Assembly: GCA_946885915.1 (NCBI GenBank)
Contig: CAMPHF010000002.1
Coordinates: 62,001 to 126,000 of the forward strand
Origin: an uncultured Idiomarina sp.
GTDB taxonomy: Bacteria > Pseudomonadota > Gammaproteobacteria > Enterobacterales > Alteromonadaceae
Direction of reading: 5' to 3'
Length of the DNA stretch: 64,000 nucleotides
Shown: in pieces, positions 49,060 to 59,463 of the stretch
Layout: each line of letters opens with the position of its first letter
Numbering within the stretch: the stretch's first letter is position 1
The notes under the pieces: generated by a model
Database searches by the model: none
Seen by the model: the letters and a program-made list of their open reading frames with translations, nothing else
What the model was told of the DNA's origin: nothing
Made by a program: the position numbers and the translations under genes

Positions 49060-50406
49060 ATGACTGCTGTTTCTAATTCGTCGCCCGTACAGCCCGCAAG
49101 CGCGACCGCATTGTTACCTTTGGCGCTATTTCTATTGCTGTTTCTCGGCACCGGCATATATTTCCAGCTGACTGGCGTTGATTACGCATTTTATCAGCTT
49201 CCCAGCCCGGTCGCGATTTTACCCGCCATTGCACTTGGCATTTTGCTGAGCAAGCAAGTATTCGAGCAACGTATTGATACTTTTATTGCCGGTATTGGTG
49301 ACCGCAACATTATCACTATGTGCGTGATTTACTTACTGGCCGGTGCGTTTTCTACCGTCGCCGCAGCCACTGGCGGTGTCGATGCCATGGTCGCGCTTGG
49401 TTTAACTATTATTCCCCCTGAATTTCTACTACCCGGCCTGTTTTTAATTGCCGCGGTAGTGTCGACCGCAATGGGTACCTCGATGGGTACTCTTGCGGCA
49501 CTCGCGCCCGTGGCTCTGGGCTTGGGTGAAGCGGCGAACATTGACCTAGCCCTGCTCGCCGGCGTGCTGGTCAGTGGTGCCATGTTTGGTGATAACTTAT
49601 CGATTATCTCCGATACCACCATTGCCGCCACTCGGACTCAAGATTGTGCGATGAGTGACAAATTTAAAGCCAATTTAAAAATCGCCATTCCAGCTGCAGT
49701 GCTCACTCTGATTTGGTTGTTCACCTATGATACGGGCTCACAGGCACCTGAGATCCCCGCCGCCAATGCGTGGCTGAGTATTCCTTACTTCGCCATCATT
49801 GTGCTGGCGGTACTGGGTATGAATGTGTTCGTGGTGCTCAGCCTTGGTATCGTGCTTGCTGCTGTGTTTGGCATGGTCGCGGTAGATTATGAGTGGGTGG
49901 CGTTCAGCCAAGATATTTACAAGGGTTTCGAGAGCATGCAGGAGATCTTTCTGCTGTCGTTACTCATTGGTGGCTTATCGGCACTGATTCGCCAACAAGG
50001 TGGTTTGGCATTCCTTGCCAAAACTGTGGCGCGCGTTACTAAAGCCGTCAGTAAGCAACCACAACAATCTGCGGCGTTTGGCATTAGCGGCCTAACCGCG
50101 CTCACCAACCTGTGCGTTGCGAACAATACCGTCACTATCTTGTTAAGCGGCGAAGTGAGCAAGAAACTCGCAGAAGAAGGTAACTTGGCGCCTCGCCAAA
50201 GTGCCAGCCTGCTCGATATTTGGGCCTGTGTGGTACAAGGTGTATTGCCTTATGGCGCGCAAGCCTTGTTAATGGGAGCGAGCTTTGGGCTGTCGCCATT
50301 GGAAGTGAGTATTCACACCGGTTATTGCTTTATTCTTGGTGCGGTGGCGATTGCGTTGATTATTTGGCGGCGCCCGTTGGAAGCACGCGAACCGGTAGCC
50401 GCGTAG
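49060..50406 (+). CDS. metT: NhaC-family transporter, probable methionine transporter MetT
   Basis: A 448-residue inner-membrane carrier of the NhaC antiporter superfamily with about 11-12 hydrophobic helices. Visible conserved patches are STAMGTSMGTLAALAP, GAMFGDNLSIISDTTIAATRTQ and the C-terminal TNLCVANNTVTILLSG. Several NhaC-superfamily members in gammaproteobacteria were predicted to be methionine transporters (MetT) because of methionine-responsive control. This gene has a tight MetJ operator, which supports sodium- or proton-coupled methionine uptake; the substrate is still an inference. Confidence 0.85.
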   Translation: MTAVSNSSPVQPASATALLPLALFLLLFLGTGIYFQLTGVDYAFYQLPSPVAILPAIALGILLSKQVFEQRIDTFIAGIGDRNIITMCVIYLLAGAFSTVAAATGGVDAMVALGLTIIPPEFLLPGLFLIAAVVSTAMGTSMGTLAALAPVALGLGEAANIDLALLAGVLVSGAMFGDNLSIISDTTIAATRTQDCAMSDKFKANLKIAIPAAVLTLIWLFTYDTGSQAPEIPAANAWLSIPYFAIIVLAVLGMNVFVVLSLGIVLAAVFGMVAVDYEWVAFSQDIYKGFESMQEIFLLSLLIGGLSALIRQQGGLAFLAKTVARVTKAVSKQPQQSAAFGISGLTALTNLCVANNTVTILLSGEVSKKLAEEGNLAPRQSASLLDIWACVVQGVLPYGAQALLMGASFGLSPLEVSIHTGYCFILGAVAIALIIWRRPLEAREPVAA

Positions 50407-50436
50407 CGCAGCTTTGACAACCTAGAATGACGTCCG

Positions 50437-50472
50437 AAAAGCCACAGGCGAATACCGAAGTATTCGCCTGTG
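50437..50472 (-). terminator. Terminator of spoT-ridA with a UUCG tetraloop
   Basis: A perfect 13-bp stem (CACAGGCGAATAC / GTATTCGCCTGTG) closes a loop that reads C-TTCG-G on the minus strand and is followed by GGCTTTTC. It lies 28 bases after the ridA stop. The plus side lacks a T run, so it serves mainly ridA, though it may also stop metT transcripts. Confidence 0.88.
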
Positions 50473-50500
50473 ATAGGTTAACCTGACTACGGATATTGAA

Positions 50501-50893
50501 CTAATTGGTGTTAGGAATTTCCATCACCCCATCAATTTCAATTTGCGCACCCTTAGGCAAGCCTTTCACCTCAATCGCGGCACGGGCTGGATAAGGTTCA
50601 CGAAAAAAGCTTGCCATCACCTCGTTCACAATCGCGAAGTTACTCATATCGGTGAGATAAATTTGTACCTTCACCATATCTTGCAACTCACCACCTGCAG
50701 CTTCACATACCGCACTCAGGTTTTTGAACACTTGTTCGGCCTGCGCTCGAAAATCGTCGCTAATGAATGCCATGGTGCTCGGTACCAACGGAATTTGACC
50801 CGATAAATACACAGTCGTACCAATTTTCATGGCCTGCGAATAGGTACCAATAGCTGCCGGCGCTTTATCTGTATTAATAATGACCTTAGACAT
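50501..50893 (-). CDS. ridA: Reactive intermediate/imine deaminase RidA
   Basis: A 130-residue RidA/YjgF protein that hydrolyses reactive enamines and imines formed by PLP enzymes. The catalytic Arg lies in [22 protein letters not shown]; the N-terminal [18 protein letters not shown] is also typical. It begins one base after the spoT stop, so the two are co-transcribed. Confidence 0.97.
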   Translation of the reverse strand: MSKVIINTDKAPAAIGTYSQAMKIGTTVYLSGQIPLVPSTMAFISDDFRAQAEQVFKNLSAVCEAAGGELQDMVKVQIYLTDMSNFAIVNEVMASFFREPYPARAAIEVKGLPKGAQIEIDGVMEIPNTN

Positions 50894-50894
50894 C

Positions 50895-53030
50895 TTATTT
50901 CCTTAAACGCGTCACGCGTTGAACATAGGGCATTTTACGAATATGACGAATGATGTCGGCGAGATGCTTACGCCCGCGCGTTGTTAACGCCACATCAATG
51001 TAGTAAATGTTGGCATCAATCTCTTCGGTTTTAAGCCCATGAATATTGCTCCCTGTGGCCGCAATATTGGCAGTTAATTTGGCTAGAGCGCCTTGATGAT
51101 TGACCACTTCAACACGAATTTCAGTCACAAACTCCGCCGTGGTTTGGGCATCCCATTCAACCGGGAAGTATTTGCCCGGCTCATCTTCATGACCACGGAC
51201 GTTCTTACACTCGCGCCGATGCACGACTAAACCTTTACCGGGGCTGACATGGGCGACAATATCGTCACCTGGAATAGGTCGGCAGCACTTCGCAAAACTG
51301 ACCAACAGACCTTCCGCGCCTTTAATGGCTAATTTGCGCGAGTCACCCGACGGTTCATCTTTACCGGTCAGTTCGCCAAGCAAGCGTTTGGCGATAGCAA
51401 TGGACATCATATTACCCAGCCCAATTTCGCTTAGCAGATGTTCTTTCGAACTCATTTTCGTCTCTTGTAAGACCCGCTTAAATTCGGCCTCAGGAATATC
51501 ATCATAACTGACCCCACCTAACGCAGCGCGAAGTAAGCGCTCACCTAAAACGGCGGCTTCGCGACTTTCTTGGCTCTTCAGGTACTGGCGGATCTTCGCA
51601 CGCGCCTTCCCGGTCACCACGAAATTCAACCAAGCAATATTGGGGCGTGAACCCGGGGTGGTTTTTATTTCTACGGTTTGCCCGGTTTCTAGCGGTTTAC
51701 TTAGTGAATACACCCGATGATTCACTCGTGCGCCGATACAAGTATTACCAATGTCGGTATGCACCGCATAGGCAAAATCAACGGGGGTTGCACCTTGTGG
51801 TAGCTCAATAATGCGGCCATCGGGGGTAAATACATACATCTCTTCGGGGAACAGCTCAGATTTTACGTTCTCAATAAACTCGAACGCATTGCCGGCACTT
51901 TGTTGGAGTTCCAACAGGCTTTGCATCCATTTCCGTGCTCGTACTTGAGCGGTGGTGCCAGTAATCGCGCCGGTGGTGACGCTCGCGGCTGGCTCTTCAT
52001 CAGTTTTATACAGCCAATGTGCCGCGACGCCCCGATCGGCCAGCAAATCCATTTCTTCGGTCCGAATTTGCACTTCTACCGGAATCCCGTGGGGTCCTTT
52101 CAAACTCGTGTGTAGCGATTGATAGCCATTGGTTTTAGGGATGGCAATGTAATCCTTGAACCGGGTTTCAATCGGCTTGTACAAATTATGCAAGGCGCCA
52201 AGCACGCGGTAGCAGGTATCAACCTCTTCAACCACCACACGGAAAGCGTAAATATCCATCACTTCGTCAAACCGCAGCTCTTTATGCAGCATTTTGCGAT
52301 AAATGCTATACAAATGCTTTTCACGCCCATTTACAGTGGCGCGAATACCCACTTCATGTAGGCGTTTCTCAATTTCACCTTGGACTCGCTCAATCAGTTC
52401 GCGGCGATTTCCCCGCGCTTTCCTAACCTGTGATTCAAGCAGCTGCGCGCGCCACGGATACAACGCATAAAAACCCAAACGCTCAAGCTCGTTTTTTATA
52501 TCGTGAATACCCAAGCGATGGGCAAGCGGCGCATAGATTTCGAGGGTTTCGCGGGCAATTCGGCGGCGCTTATCGGGGCGTAGATGACCAATGGTGCGCA
52601 TATTGTGAGTACGATCTGCGAGCTTGATCAAAATCACTCGAATATCCTGCACCATCGCCATGATCATCTTGCGATAGTTTTCGGTTTGCGCTTCTTCTTT
52701 TGACTCAAAGTGCAATTTATCGAGCTTAGACACCCCGTCTACCAACTCCGCAACGGTGGCACCAAATTGCTCGGCGAGATCCTCTTGGGTAATGTCGGTA
52801 TCTTCAATGACATCGTGCAGTAAGGCTGCCATGAGGGTTTCGTGATCAAGCCGCATATCGGCGAGTAACCCCGCCACAGCTACCGGGTGCGTAATGTAAG
52901 GTTCGCCACTACGGCGCTTTTGCTCACGATGGGCGCCATCGGCGACCACAAACGCAGCAGCGACTCGCTCTACCAACTCGGTAGGCAAGTAAGCCGTAAT
53001 TTGCTTGCGTAAACCTTCAAATAAATACAC
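50895..53030 (-). CDS. spoT: Bifunctional (p)ppGpp synthetase/hydrolase SpoT
   Basis: A 711-residue SpoT. The N-terminal HD hydrolase domain has YITHPVAVA and LLHDVIEDT; the synthetase domain contains [12 protein letters not shown] and GYQSLHT; TGS ([20 protein letters not shown]), helical, zinc-finger-like (CCRPIPGDD) and ACT domains follow. It controls the stringent response. A strong terminator lies between rpoZ and spoT (53092-53122), so part of spoT transcription must depend on read-through or on a separate promoter. Confidence 0.97.
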   Translation of the reverse strand: MYLFEGLRKQITAYLPTELVERVAAAFVVADGAHREQKRRSGEPYITHPVAVAGLLADMRLDHETLMAALLHDVIEDTDITQEDLAEQFGATVAELVDGVSKLDKLHFESKEEAQTENYRKMIMAMVQDIRVILIKLADRTHNMRTIGHLRPDKRRRIARETLEIYAPLAHRLGIHDIKNELERLGFYALYPWRAQLLESQVRKARGNRRELIERVQGEIEKRLHEVGIRATVNGREKHLYSIYRKMLHKELRFDEVMDIYAFRVVVEEVDTCYRVLGALHNLYKPIETRFKDYIAIPKTNGYQSLHTSLKGPHGIPVEVQIRTEEMDLLADRGVAAHWLYKTDEEPAASVTTGAITGTTAQVRARKWMQSLLELQQSAGNAFEFIENVKSELFPEEMYVFTPDGRIIELPQGATPVDFAYAVHTDIGNTCIGARVNHRVYSLSKPLETGQTVEIKTTPGSRPNIAWLNFVVTGKARAKIRQYLKSQESREAAVLGERLLRAALGGVSYDDIPEAEFKRVLQETKMSSKEHLLSEIGLGNMMSIAIAKRLLGELTGKDEPSGDSRKLAIKGAEGLLVSFAKCCRPIPGDDIVAHVSPGKGLVVHRRECKNVRGHEDEPGKYFPVEWDAQTTAEFVTEIRVEVVNHQGALAKLTANIAATGSNIHGLKTEEIDANIYYIDVALTTRGRKHLADIIRHIRKMPYVQRVTRLRK

Positions 53031-53091
53031 CTAATGCACTCCTACTGCGCTCTGAGTGTGTTCTATGAATTTAAGAATAAGGGCTGGCAAC

Positions 53092-53122
53092 AAAAAAGCC
53101 AATGCAATTGCATTGGCTTTTT
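53092..53122 (-). terminator. Bidirectional terminator after rpoZ
   Basis: A perfect 20-base palindrome (GCCAATGCAA / TTGCATTGGC) is flanked by six A on one side and five T on the other, so it can act on either strand. It is 17 bases after the rpoZ stop and 62 bases before spoT. Confidence 0.85.
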
Positions 53123-53138
53123 CGGGAAATCGGTTGGC

Positions 53139-53411
53139 TTACTCGAGACCGCGAATCGCATCTACCGCAGCAAGTTCATCCGCTTCTTGACGACGCATCG
53201 CGGTTTGCTCTTCAGCATCAAGCCGAGCGGCGTCGATATGACCTTCTTCGATTTCGCGTAAAGCAATCACCGTAGGCTTTTCATTTTTCCAAGGCACCAT
53301 TGGATCTTTACCTTGAATTGCCAGCTGCCGCGCACGACGTGCTGCCACTAATACCAAATCGAAACGATTACCGATTTGATCAACCGCATCTTCAACGGTT
53401 ACACGAGCCAT
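53139..53411 (-). CDS. rpoZ: RNA polymerase omega subunit
   Basis: A 90-residue omega subunit with the family start [28 protein letters not shown] and the [13 protein letters not shown] patch. It helps assemble beta' and, in E. coli, forms part of a ppGpp-binding site on RNA polymerase. It lies 48 bases after the gmk stop. Confidence 0.97.
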   Translation of the reverse strand: MARVTVEDAVDQIGNRFDLVLVAARRARQLAIQGKDPMVPWKNEKPTVIALREIEEGHIDAARLDAEEQTAMRRQEADELAAVDAIRGLE

Positions 53412-53459
53412 AGCTTTACTCCGAGTTCTTACTAAAAATAGGTCAAGGATTATACGGAA

Positions 53460-54116
53460 CTACGTGCCATTCGCCAAGAGATCTTTTAGCCTTTGTGCGT
53501 GGCGCACCTGCTGTGATGGCATTTGATAGCGCCGTGCCAACACAATTTGTTCAAGCGCCGCTAAGGTTTCTGCAAAATCGTCATTCACTAACAAAAAGTC
53601 GAATTCATGGTAGTGCGACATTTCCGCCTGCGCTTTGGCCATTCGCTTAGCGATAACCTCATCACTATCTTGCCCGCGCAACCGCAAGCGATGCTCAAGT
53701 TCTGCCAAACTTGGCGGTACGATAAAAATAGTCTGCACGGCAGGGTAGGCTTCCCGAACTTGGCGCGCACCCTGCCAGTCAATATCAAGAAAAACATCGA
53801 CGCCGGCGGCTAAGGTATTTTCAATGTAGGTGCGCGAGGTACCGTAGTAATGGTCAAACACTTGCGCCCACTCATAAAACTCGCGCCCCGCAATTTTGGC
53901 TTCAAACGCGGCCTTAGACAAAAAGTGGTAATCCACCCCATCTTGTTCACCCGGACGGGGCGCGCGGGTGGTACAAGATACCGACACTTGCATACTGGCG
54001 TCGTCATGGCGCGCAAGGAGCGCCCGGATCAGGCTCGACTTGCCCGCGCCGCTGGGGGCGGCAACAATAAATAAATTGCCGGTAGCGGCCGGGGTTGCAA
54101 CGGTAGAGTTGGTCAT
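53460..54116 (-). CDS. gmk: Guanylate kinase
   Basis: A 218-residue kinase that converts GMP to GDP. The P-loop APSGAGKSS (about 19-27), the GMP-binding [19 protein letters not shown] and the [12 protein letters not shown] block are present. It heads gmk-rpoZ-(spoT-ridA), divergent from lemA over 158 bases. Confidence 0.97.
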   Translation of the reverse strand: MTNSTVATPAATGNLFIVAAPSGAGKSSLIRALLARHDDASMQVSVSCTTRAPRPGEQDGVDYHFLSKAAFEAKIAGREFYEWAQVFDHYYGTSRTYIENTLAAGVDVFLDIDWQGARQVREAYPAVQTIFIVPPSLAELEHRLRLRGQDSDEVIAKRMAKAQAEMSHYHEFDFLLVNDDFAETLAALEQIVLARRYQMPSQQVRHAQRLKDLLANGT

Positions 54117-54274
54117 TGAATGATGTCACCAGTGGTTACAAAAATCGCGTGCCGAGAGCACGAATTCAACTTGCTAATGACACAAAATCATAGCATGTTG
54201 AATGGGTGGACGCGAGCGCCAGCATGCTCCGCCCTATTGTTTAGCCTACCCCTAACTTAGCGAAGGAGTTCGAC

Positions 54275-54868
54275 ATGAGCACATGGATGATAGTGGCCAT
54301 TGTAGTGGCCGTGGTGGTGATCTGGATCATCGCGATTTACAACAAGTTGGTTGCCCTAAAAAACCAATTTAGCAATGCCTTTGCCCAAATTGACGTGCAG
54401 TTGAAACGCCGTTATGACTTAATTCCTAACCTGGTCGAGACCGCAAAGGCATATATGAGTCATGAGCGCGACACACTAGAAGCCGTGATTCAGGCCCGCA
54501 ACCAAGCATTACAGGCACTCCCGCAAGCGGCAAATAACCCCGGCGATGCCCAGGCATTACAATCACTCAGTGGCGCTGAGTCCCAATTAGGTGCTGCCAT
54601 GAGTCGCTTAAATGTGGTGATGGAAGCTTATCCAGATTTGAAAGCCAATCAAAATATGATGCAGGTATCAGAGGAACTGACGACCACCGAGAACCGCATT
54701 GCATTTGCTCGCCAAGCCTTTAATGACGCGGTCATGACCTACAACACCTACCGCCAATCATTTCCGCCTGTCGCCGTGGCCGGCATGTTTGGCCATAGCC
54801 AAGACGCCAGCCTGCTAGCATTTGAGGATAGTGCGGCCATACAAGCGGCGCCCCAAGTAAAATTCTAA
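54275..54868 (+). CDS. lemA: LemA family protein
   Basis: A 197-residue protein with one N-terminal membrane helix (about 5-21) and a helical body with KNQFSNAFAQIDVQLKRRYDLIPNLVETAKAY, the LemA signature. The function of LemA proteins is not established; they are often paired with an M48 (HtpX-like) protease, as here 19 bases downstream. AAGGAG precedes ATG 54275. Confidence 0.95.
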   Translation: MSTWMIVAIVVAVVVIWIIAIYNKLVALKNQFSNAFAQIDVQLKRRYDLIPNLVETAKAYMSHERDTLEAVIQARNQALQALPQAANNPGDAQALQSLSGAESQLGAAMSRLNVVMEAYPDLKANQNMMQVSEELTTTENRIAFARQAFNDAVMTYNTYRQSFPPVAVAGMFGHSQDASLLAFEDSAAIQAAPQVKF

Positions 54869-54887
54869 CGGTAACTGGGGCTTGGTG

Positions 54888-56555
54888 ATGGTTAATTTCT
54901 TTAACGCACAAACACAGGCGAAACGCCGCACAAGTTTGCTCATCGTTTTGTTTCTATTGGCAGTGGTCGGGTTAGTGGTTGCGACCACCTTGCTCATCGG
55001 GGTTGGCTTTGGCATCTGGCAACCGCCTGCAGCAACCGCAAGCGGCACGCCTTCGAACTTACCGTGGCGGCTGAATTACCAACAAGCACTGCTGATTGGT
55101 GCCGGCGTAGTTGCCCTTATCGGGGTGGTGATGCTATTCAAATGGCTACAGCTAAGACCCGGCGGTAAGGTGATTGCCGAGCGGTTGGGCGGCGTGCTAA
55201 TCGCAACCGATAGTACAGGTCCTGCAGAGCGACGCTTGCTGAACGTGGTTGAGGAAATGGCCATTGCTGCCAATATGCCGGTGCCGGCGGTATATATACT
55301 GCCAGACGAAGCCGGGATTAACGCTTTTGCGGCCGGATACCAAACCCAAGATGCAGTGATTGGTATTACCCGCGGTGCCGTAGAGCATTTTAACCGAGCT
55401 GAACTTCAGGCGGTGGTTGCCCACGAATTTAGTCATATATTAAATGGCGACATGCGGCTTAACATTCGCTTGATTGCGGTTGTTGCCGGGTTAATTGTGA
55501 TCACCCACGTCGGCCGCATCATGTTACGCAGCGGTCGGGTGCGCTCGCGCAACAGTAAAGGCAGCAACCCACTACCTATCATCGGCCTTGGGCTAATCGT
55601 CATTGGCGCCATTGGTGTGCTCTTCGGTAATTTAATTAAAGCGGCGGTCAGCCGCCAGCGCGAGTACCTTGCCGATGCTGCCGCGGTGCAGTTCACTCGT
55701 GATCCAGAGGCGCTTGCAGCCGCATTGAAAAAAATCGGTTCCTTGGCAGCAGCAGGAAACTCGAAAGGCGGCGGCAGCTACATTCAACATCCTAATGCCG
55801 ACGAAAGCGCACACTTATTCTTTGGTCAGGCGCTGAGTCGCTGGTTTAGCCTCATGGCGACACACCCACCCTTAAAACGCCGAATTATGCGACTTGAACC
55901 GCACTGGAATGGTGAATTTCCGCCATTGGTGGCAGCGCCAACGCCAAGTGCAGAAGCGTCATCTTCAGCACCTGCCAATAAATTCTCGGCATTAGCGTTG
56001 CCGGTGATATTACTGGAAGGCCTACACCATGGTGCACAACTTGAAGTTCAGCTCCAACAGGTTATTTTTGCGACACCTGACAGCATTGAGAATGATGCCC
56101 CGCGAGCCGCTTTCGAGTTAACTGCCCAGCAGCGCTTAGCATTAGTCGAAGTGGCCGCGGCTACTTTACGCCAACAGGACGCTGCCGCGCAGTCGAAGTT
56201 GCTGCATAGCCTGCAACAGCGCGCAGCTAGCGCTAGCCTGTTCGAATGGGGTTTAGTGCAATTACTGGCACAGCATGTGCAACCGCAGCAGGCGCCAAAG
56301 CTTTCCTATACCGACGCCGCCGCGGCCACTACCGAAGCGCTACGGCAAGCCGATAGCGTGTCAGCCACAGCTTCGCAACGAGAGTTGTTGGCAAAGGCGT
56401 TTTACACATTAGTACTGGCCTCGCCCCAGCAAAAGGCTGAAACCGTCAACGCCTGGCAACATGCGATTCGGGCTGATGGCAATTTGTCGGACAACGAACG
56501 ACAATTGCTGCTCTGTTTCAGCGCTTTAGCGCAAGCTCCCGTTACTCAATTTTAA
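54888..56555 (+). CDS. M48-family membrane metalloprotease with C-terminal TerB-like extension
   Basis: A 555-residue inner-membrane protease related to HtpX. Four membrane helices (about 16-44, 65-88, 195-215 and 230-255) surround the zinc motif HEFSH (residues 179-183); the third ligand is probably the Glu in [12 protein letters not shown]. The catalytic domain ends near 330. A 200-residue C-terminal part ends in a helical [13 protein letters not shown] segment that recalls TerB/DjlA-like domains. Start candidates are TTG 54882, GTG 54885 and ATG 54888; I use ATG. It forms a lemA-protease pair, likely in membrane protein quality control. Its end overlaps the convergent chemotaxis gene by 14 bases. 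Confidence 0.88.
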   Translation: MVNFFNAQTQAKRRTSLLIVLFLLAVVGLVVATTLLIGVGFGIWQPPAATASGTPSNLPWRLNYQQALLIGAGVVALIGVVMLFKWLQLRPGGKVIAERLGGVLIATDSTGPAERRLLNVVEEMAIAANMPVPAVYILPDEAGINAFAAGYQTQDAVIGITRGAVEHFNRAELQAVVAHEFSHILNGDMRLNIRLIAVVAGLIVITHVGRIMLRSGRVRSRNSKGSNPLPIIGLGLIVIGAIGVLFGNLIKAAVSRQREYLADAAAVQFTRDPEALAAALKKIGSLAAAGNSKGGGSYIQHPNADESAHLFFGQALSRWFSLMATHPPLKRRIMRLEPHWNGEFPPLVAAPTPSAEASSSAPANKFSALALPVILLEGLHHGAQLEVQLQQVIFATPDSIENDAPRAAFELTAQQRLALVEVAAATLRQQDAAAQSKLLHSLQQRAASASLFEWGLVQLLAQHVQPQQAPKLSYTDAAAATTEALRQADSVSATASQRELLAKAFYTLVLASPQQKAETVNAWQHAIRADGNLSDNERQLLLCFSALAQAPVTQF

Positions 56556-58668
56556 GCACCTGAATTTGCCGCCGTAACTCGGCGGCAAGCTCACTCAGCC
56601 TGCCGCTAGCGGCGGAGGTTTGGTCGGCACCTTGGCTAACTTGTAGCGCCACATCACCAATAGCTGTCACGTTTTGGTTAATGTCCTCTGACACTTGATG
56701 TTGCTCTTCTGCCGCCGTGGCAATTTGCGTCGCCATGTCATTAATTTGCTCAATCGCATGCACCACATGCTGCAACTGTTCAACCGCCGTTTGCGCTTGG
56801 GTAACCGTAGCATCGGTGGATTCACGACTGGTTTTCATAACGCTCACTGAGCGCTGTACACCATGCTGCAAATTACTAATTAAATTGCGTATTTCTTCGG
56901 TAGATTGTTGGGTTCGCGAAGCCAGTGAACGCACTTCATCGGCCACCACCGCAAAACCTCGTCCTTGCTCGCCGGCCCGGGCCGCCTCAATCGCTGCATT
57001 TAATGCCAACAAGTTAGTCTGCTCGGCAATGCCGACAATGACCGCTAAAATAGTGTTGATACTCTCGCTATGCTGCGCGAGTTCGGCTATCGCGGCCTGG
57101 GTTTCATCTATCTCGCCCGCCAGTTTATTGATGCTTTGGGCCGATTGATCGACCGCAGACTGGGCCTGATGCACTTCATTGCGCGCTTGTTGCGAGGCCT
57201 CCGCCGTCACTTCCGCGTGTTGTGCCACTTCACTCGCGGTCGACGCCATTTCATTCATGGCCGTTGCCACTTGTTCAATACTTTGCCGCTGCTCTTGCAT
57301 ACCGTCGTTGGTTTGGCTGGCAATCGACGCTGAATCTTGCGCTTGCCCAGCAATATCACCAATAGTGCGATTTACCCCTAGCAAAATACCTTGTAACTTT
57401 TCGGTGAACGCGTTGATGCCATGCGCGAGCCCAATCAGTTCGGCATGACTACCCACCGCAACCCGCTTGGTTAAATCACCCGAACCCTCGGCTAAATCTC
57501 GCACCCGATCACGCAGATCAGAAATTGGGCGAACAATGGTGCGAGCAAACACCATCAGTGCTAGTAGCGCCCCTATGGTAACCACAATACCGAGTGTCAC
57601 TTGGCCCGCCAGAGTCGCCGCGAACTGGCTTGCTAAACGCGCATCTAATTCTTCTGCAGCCGCAAAAGCGACGGTTTTCGGTACCCGTAACACAATTCCC
57701 CAAGTGACATTAGTACCGGCAAATTGCATGGGGACTAACACGGCAAGCTCGCTATCAAAGTCTAAAGCTTGGGCGCCGGTTTTTCCGAGTGCTTGCTGGA
57801 CTCGGCCGAATTGACTGGCTGAGTAGAACGCCGAACTGCGTTGGCCAGCTTCAGCTGCGGGATCAGTTGACACCACCAAACGTTCACTAGCTGTGATCAC
57901 ATCTAAGCGGCTTGCACCTTGATATAAATCGGCCGTCGCTTCACTGATCAGCCGGTCGATAAAATCAAGAAACATATCCGTACCCGTCATGCCTAACGTT
58001 TGGCCATTCGCCACAATCGGCACCACCAAACTGGTCATCAGTATGTCTTGGCCTTGCACGGTGTAATAATAAGGGTCGAGCACACAAGCGCGCTGGGTCT
58101 CTAATGGGCACAGATACCACTCCGACTCACGATTACCAAACTCATCGGTAACCGTTGAATATTTGTCGAGTGTTTCTTCATAAGCTAAGGCGCCATCGGG
58201 GGCGCGGCTAAAGTAGATGTCTAAGGTGCCCACCCCGGGCATACTATGTTCGGGACTATTGCGAAATTCAGCGTCGCGACCATCGAACGCATTTGGCTCC
58301 CAATCGGTGTAAATGCCACCGAGGTAGTCACGCGGCGAAATTAGCGCGCGCAGTACCGCTTTCGCATCATCTCGGCTGAGCTCAGGGCCAGCATTTTCAA
58401 CCACATGCTGACGATAAATATCCGCCGCACTTTGCGCAACAGCCAAGCCTCGCTCCACCCGCGCTTGAATGAGTTGGGCTTGCTGGGCCGCCACGGCTTG
58501 CATGCGCGCAACCACCTCTTGCTCTAATAGTTCGCGACTATCGCGCTGTACCTGTTGCTGAGCCTGCGAGCTGCCGTAGTAGGAAAACAGAATAATCACT
58601 AACACCGTTAACACTAAACCCAGTCCGGTCCAGAAAATTAATTTCCATTGCAATGGCCAATTGCGCAT
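56542..58668 (-). CDS. Methyl-accepting chemotaxis protein (dCache type)
   Basis: A 708-residue receptor: membrane helix (about 9-31), large periplasmic sensor (about 32-345) with dCache-like features such as [16 protein letters not shown] and [12 protein letters not shown], second helix (about 350-375), HAMP, and a signalling domain with the hairpin tip [20 protein letters not shown] and [12 protein letters not shown]. The C-terminus (IQVLKIE) lacks a CheR/CheB-tethering pentapeptide. The ligand is unknown. GAGGGGG precedes ATG 58668. Confidence 0.95.
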   Translation of the reverse strand: MRNWPLQWKLIFWTGLGLVLTVLVIILFSYYGSSQAQQQVQRDSRELLEQEVVARMQAVAAQQAQLIQARVERGLAVAQSAADIYRQHVVENAGPELSRDDAKAVLRALISPRDYLGGIYTDWEPNAFDGRDAEFRNSPEHSMPGVGTLDIYFSRAPDGALAYEETLDKYSTVTDEFGNRESEWYLCPLETQRACVLDPYYYTVQGQDILMTSLVVPIVANGQTLGMTGTDMFLDFIDRLISEATADLYQGASRLDVITASERLVVSTDPAAEAGQRSSAFYSASQFGRVQQALGKTGAQALDFDSELAVLVPMQFAGTNVTWGIVLRVPKTVAFAAAEELDARLASQFAATLAGQVTLGIVVTIGALLALMVFARTIVRPISDLRDRVRDLAEGSGDLTKRVAVGSHAELIGLAHGINAFTEKLQGILLGVNRTIGDIAGQAQDSASIASQTNDGMQEQRQSIEQVATAMNEMASTASEVAQHAEVTAEASQQARNEVHQAQSAVDQSAQSINKLAGEIDETQAAIAELAQHSESINTILAVIVGIAEQTNLLALNAAIEAARAGEQGRGFAVVADEVRSLASRTQQSTEEIRNLISNLQHGVQRSVSVMKTSRESTDATVTQAQTAVEQLQHVVHAIEQINDMATQIATAAEEQHQVSEDINQNVTAIGDVALQVSQGADQTSAASGRLSELAAELRRQIQVLKIE

Positions 58669-58696
58669 GCAGCCCCCTCACACATCAAAATAGTTA

Positions 58697-59401
58697 TTAA
58701 AATGAGCGGGACACGCTCAAGAGTAAGTGCCGGTTGTCGGTCGGTAGGTTGGTGGATTCAGCACTTACGACTACATCAAACCCATAAAATTGATAGCCAA
58801 GTCCCAACGCCACATGGTTATAACCACGATTCGATGGGCTCCACATAAAGTTTTCGGGGGTCAGGCTGTAGCTACGATCGAGCCGTAGCGTCAGCGCGAG
58901 TTGCTCGGTCAGCATGTGTTGCACACTCAGCGCAGCAATCGCATGCTTAGCGCCGGTACCAGCGTAATCATGAGCGTACCAAAGACGAGCTTCAGCGGAG
59001 GTATCTGCGGCGATCGCGTAATTAATCGCGGCATAAATTTCTTCGTAATTAATATCCGAGCTGGTATCAACACCGTAATAGGTATAGGCAGATATACCCA
59101 CATCAAAACCCCAGCTTTTGTTCAGCAAGTCGGCATAACCGACATAGCCATCAAGCTCCCAGTCGGTGCCTTCGCCAAAGTCGACATTCGACCCCCACAC
59201 CCCGGCGTAGATACCGTATTCGTTAGCGTAATCAACGCTTGCTTGTAAAGCGGGATCGCCCATGGTTTGGCTTACCCCATTAAAGAGATAGTCCGAAACA
59301 GCGGTTACAGTAAGGGAGGTTTGAGCACTTGCACTACTCGGCCAAGCGAGTAGTAGCACAAGCCCGACACCGGCAAACCAAGTACGAGCGATGCTTTGCA
59401 T
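58697..59401 (-). CDS. TorF-family putative outer-membrane porin
   Basis: A 234-residue exported beta-barrel with a signal peptide (about 1-26, ending ASAQT), the family opening VTAVSDYLFNGVSQTMGDPALQ, alternating aromatic beta strands and a C-terminal SRSF. It belongs to the TorF/TIGR02001 group of uncharacterised small outer-membrane proteins. AAGGAG precedes ATG 59401. It is 28 bases before the chemotaxis gene on the same strand, so the two may be co-transcribed. Confidence 0.9.
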   Translation of the reverse strand: MQSIARTWFAGVGLVLLLAWPSSASAQTSLTVTAVSDYLFNGVSQTMGDPALQASVDYANEYGIYAGVWGSNVDFGEGTDWELDGYVGYADLLNKSWGFDVGISAYTYYGVDTSSDINYEEIYAAINYAIAADTSAEARLWYAHDYAGTGAKHAIAALSVQHMLTEQLALTLRLDRSYSLTPENFMWSPSNRGYNHVALGLGYQFYGFDVVVSAESTNLPTDNRHLLLSVSRSF

Positions 59402-59463
59402 AAAAGATCTCCTTGAGGTGACCTTTTAAACATAGCCGCTCGACTGGTTTGCGCAAGATTTAT

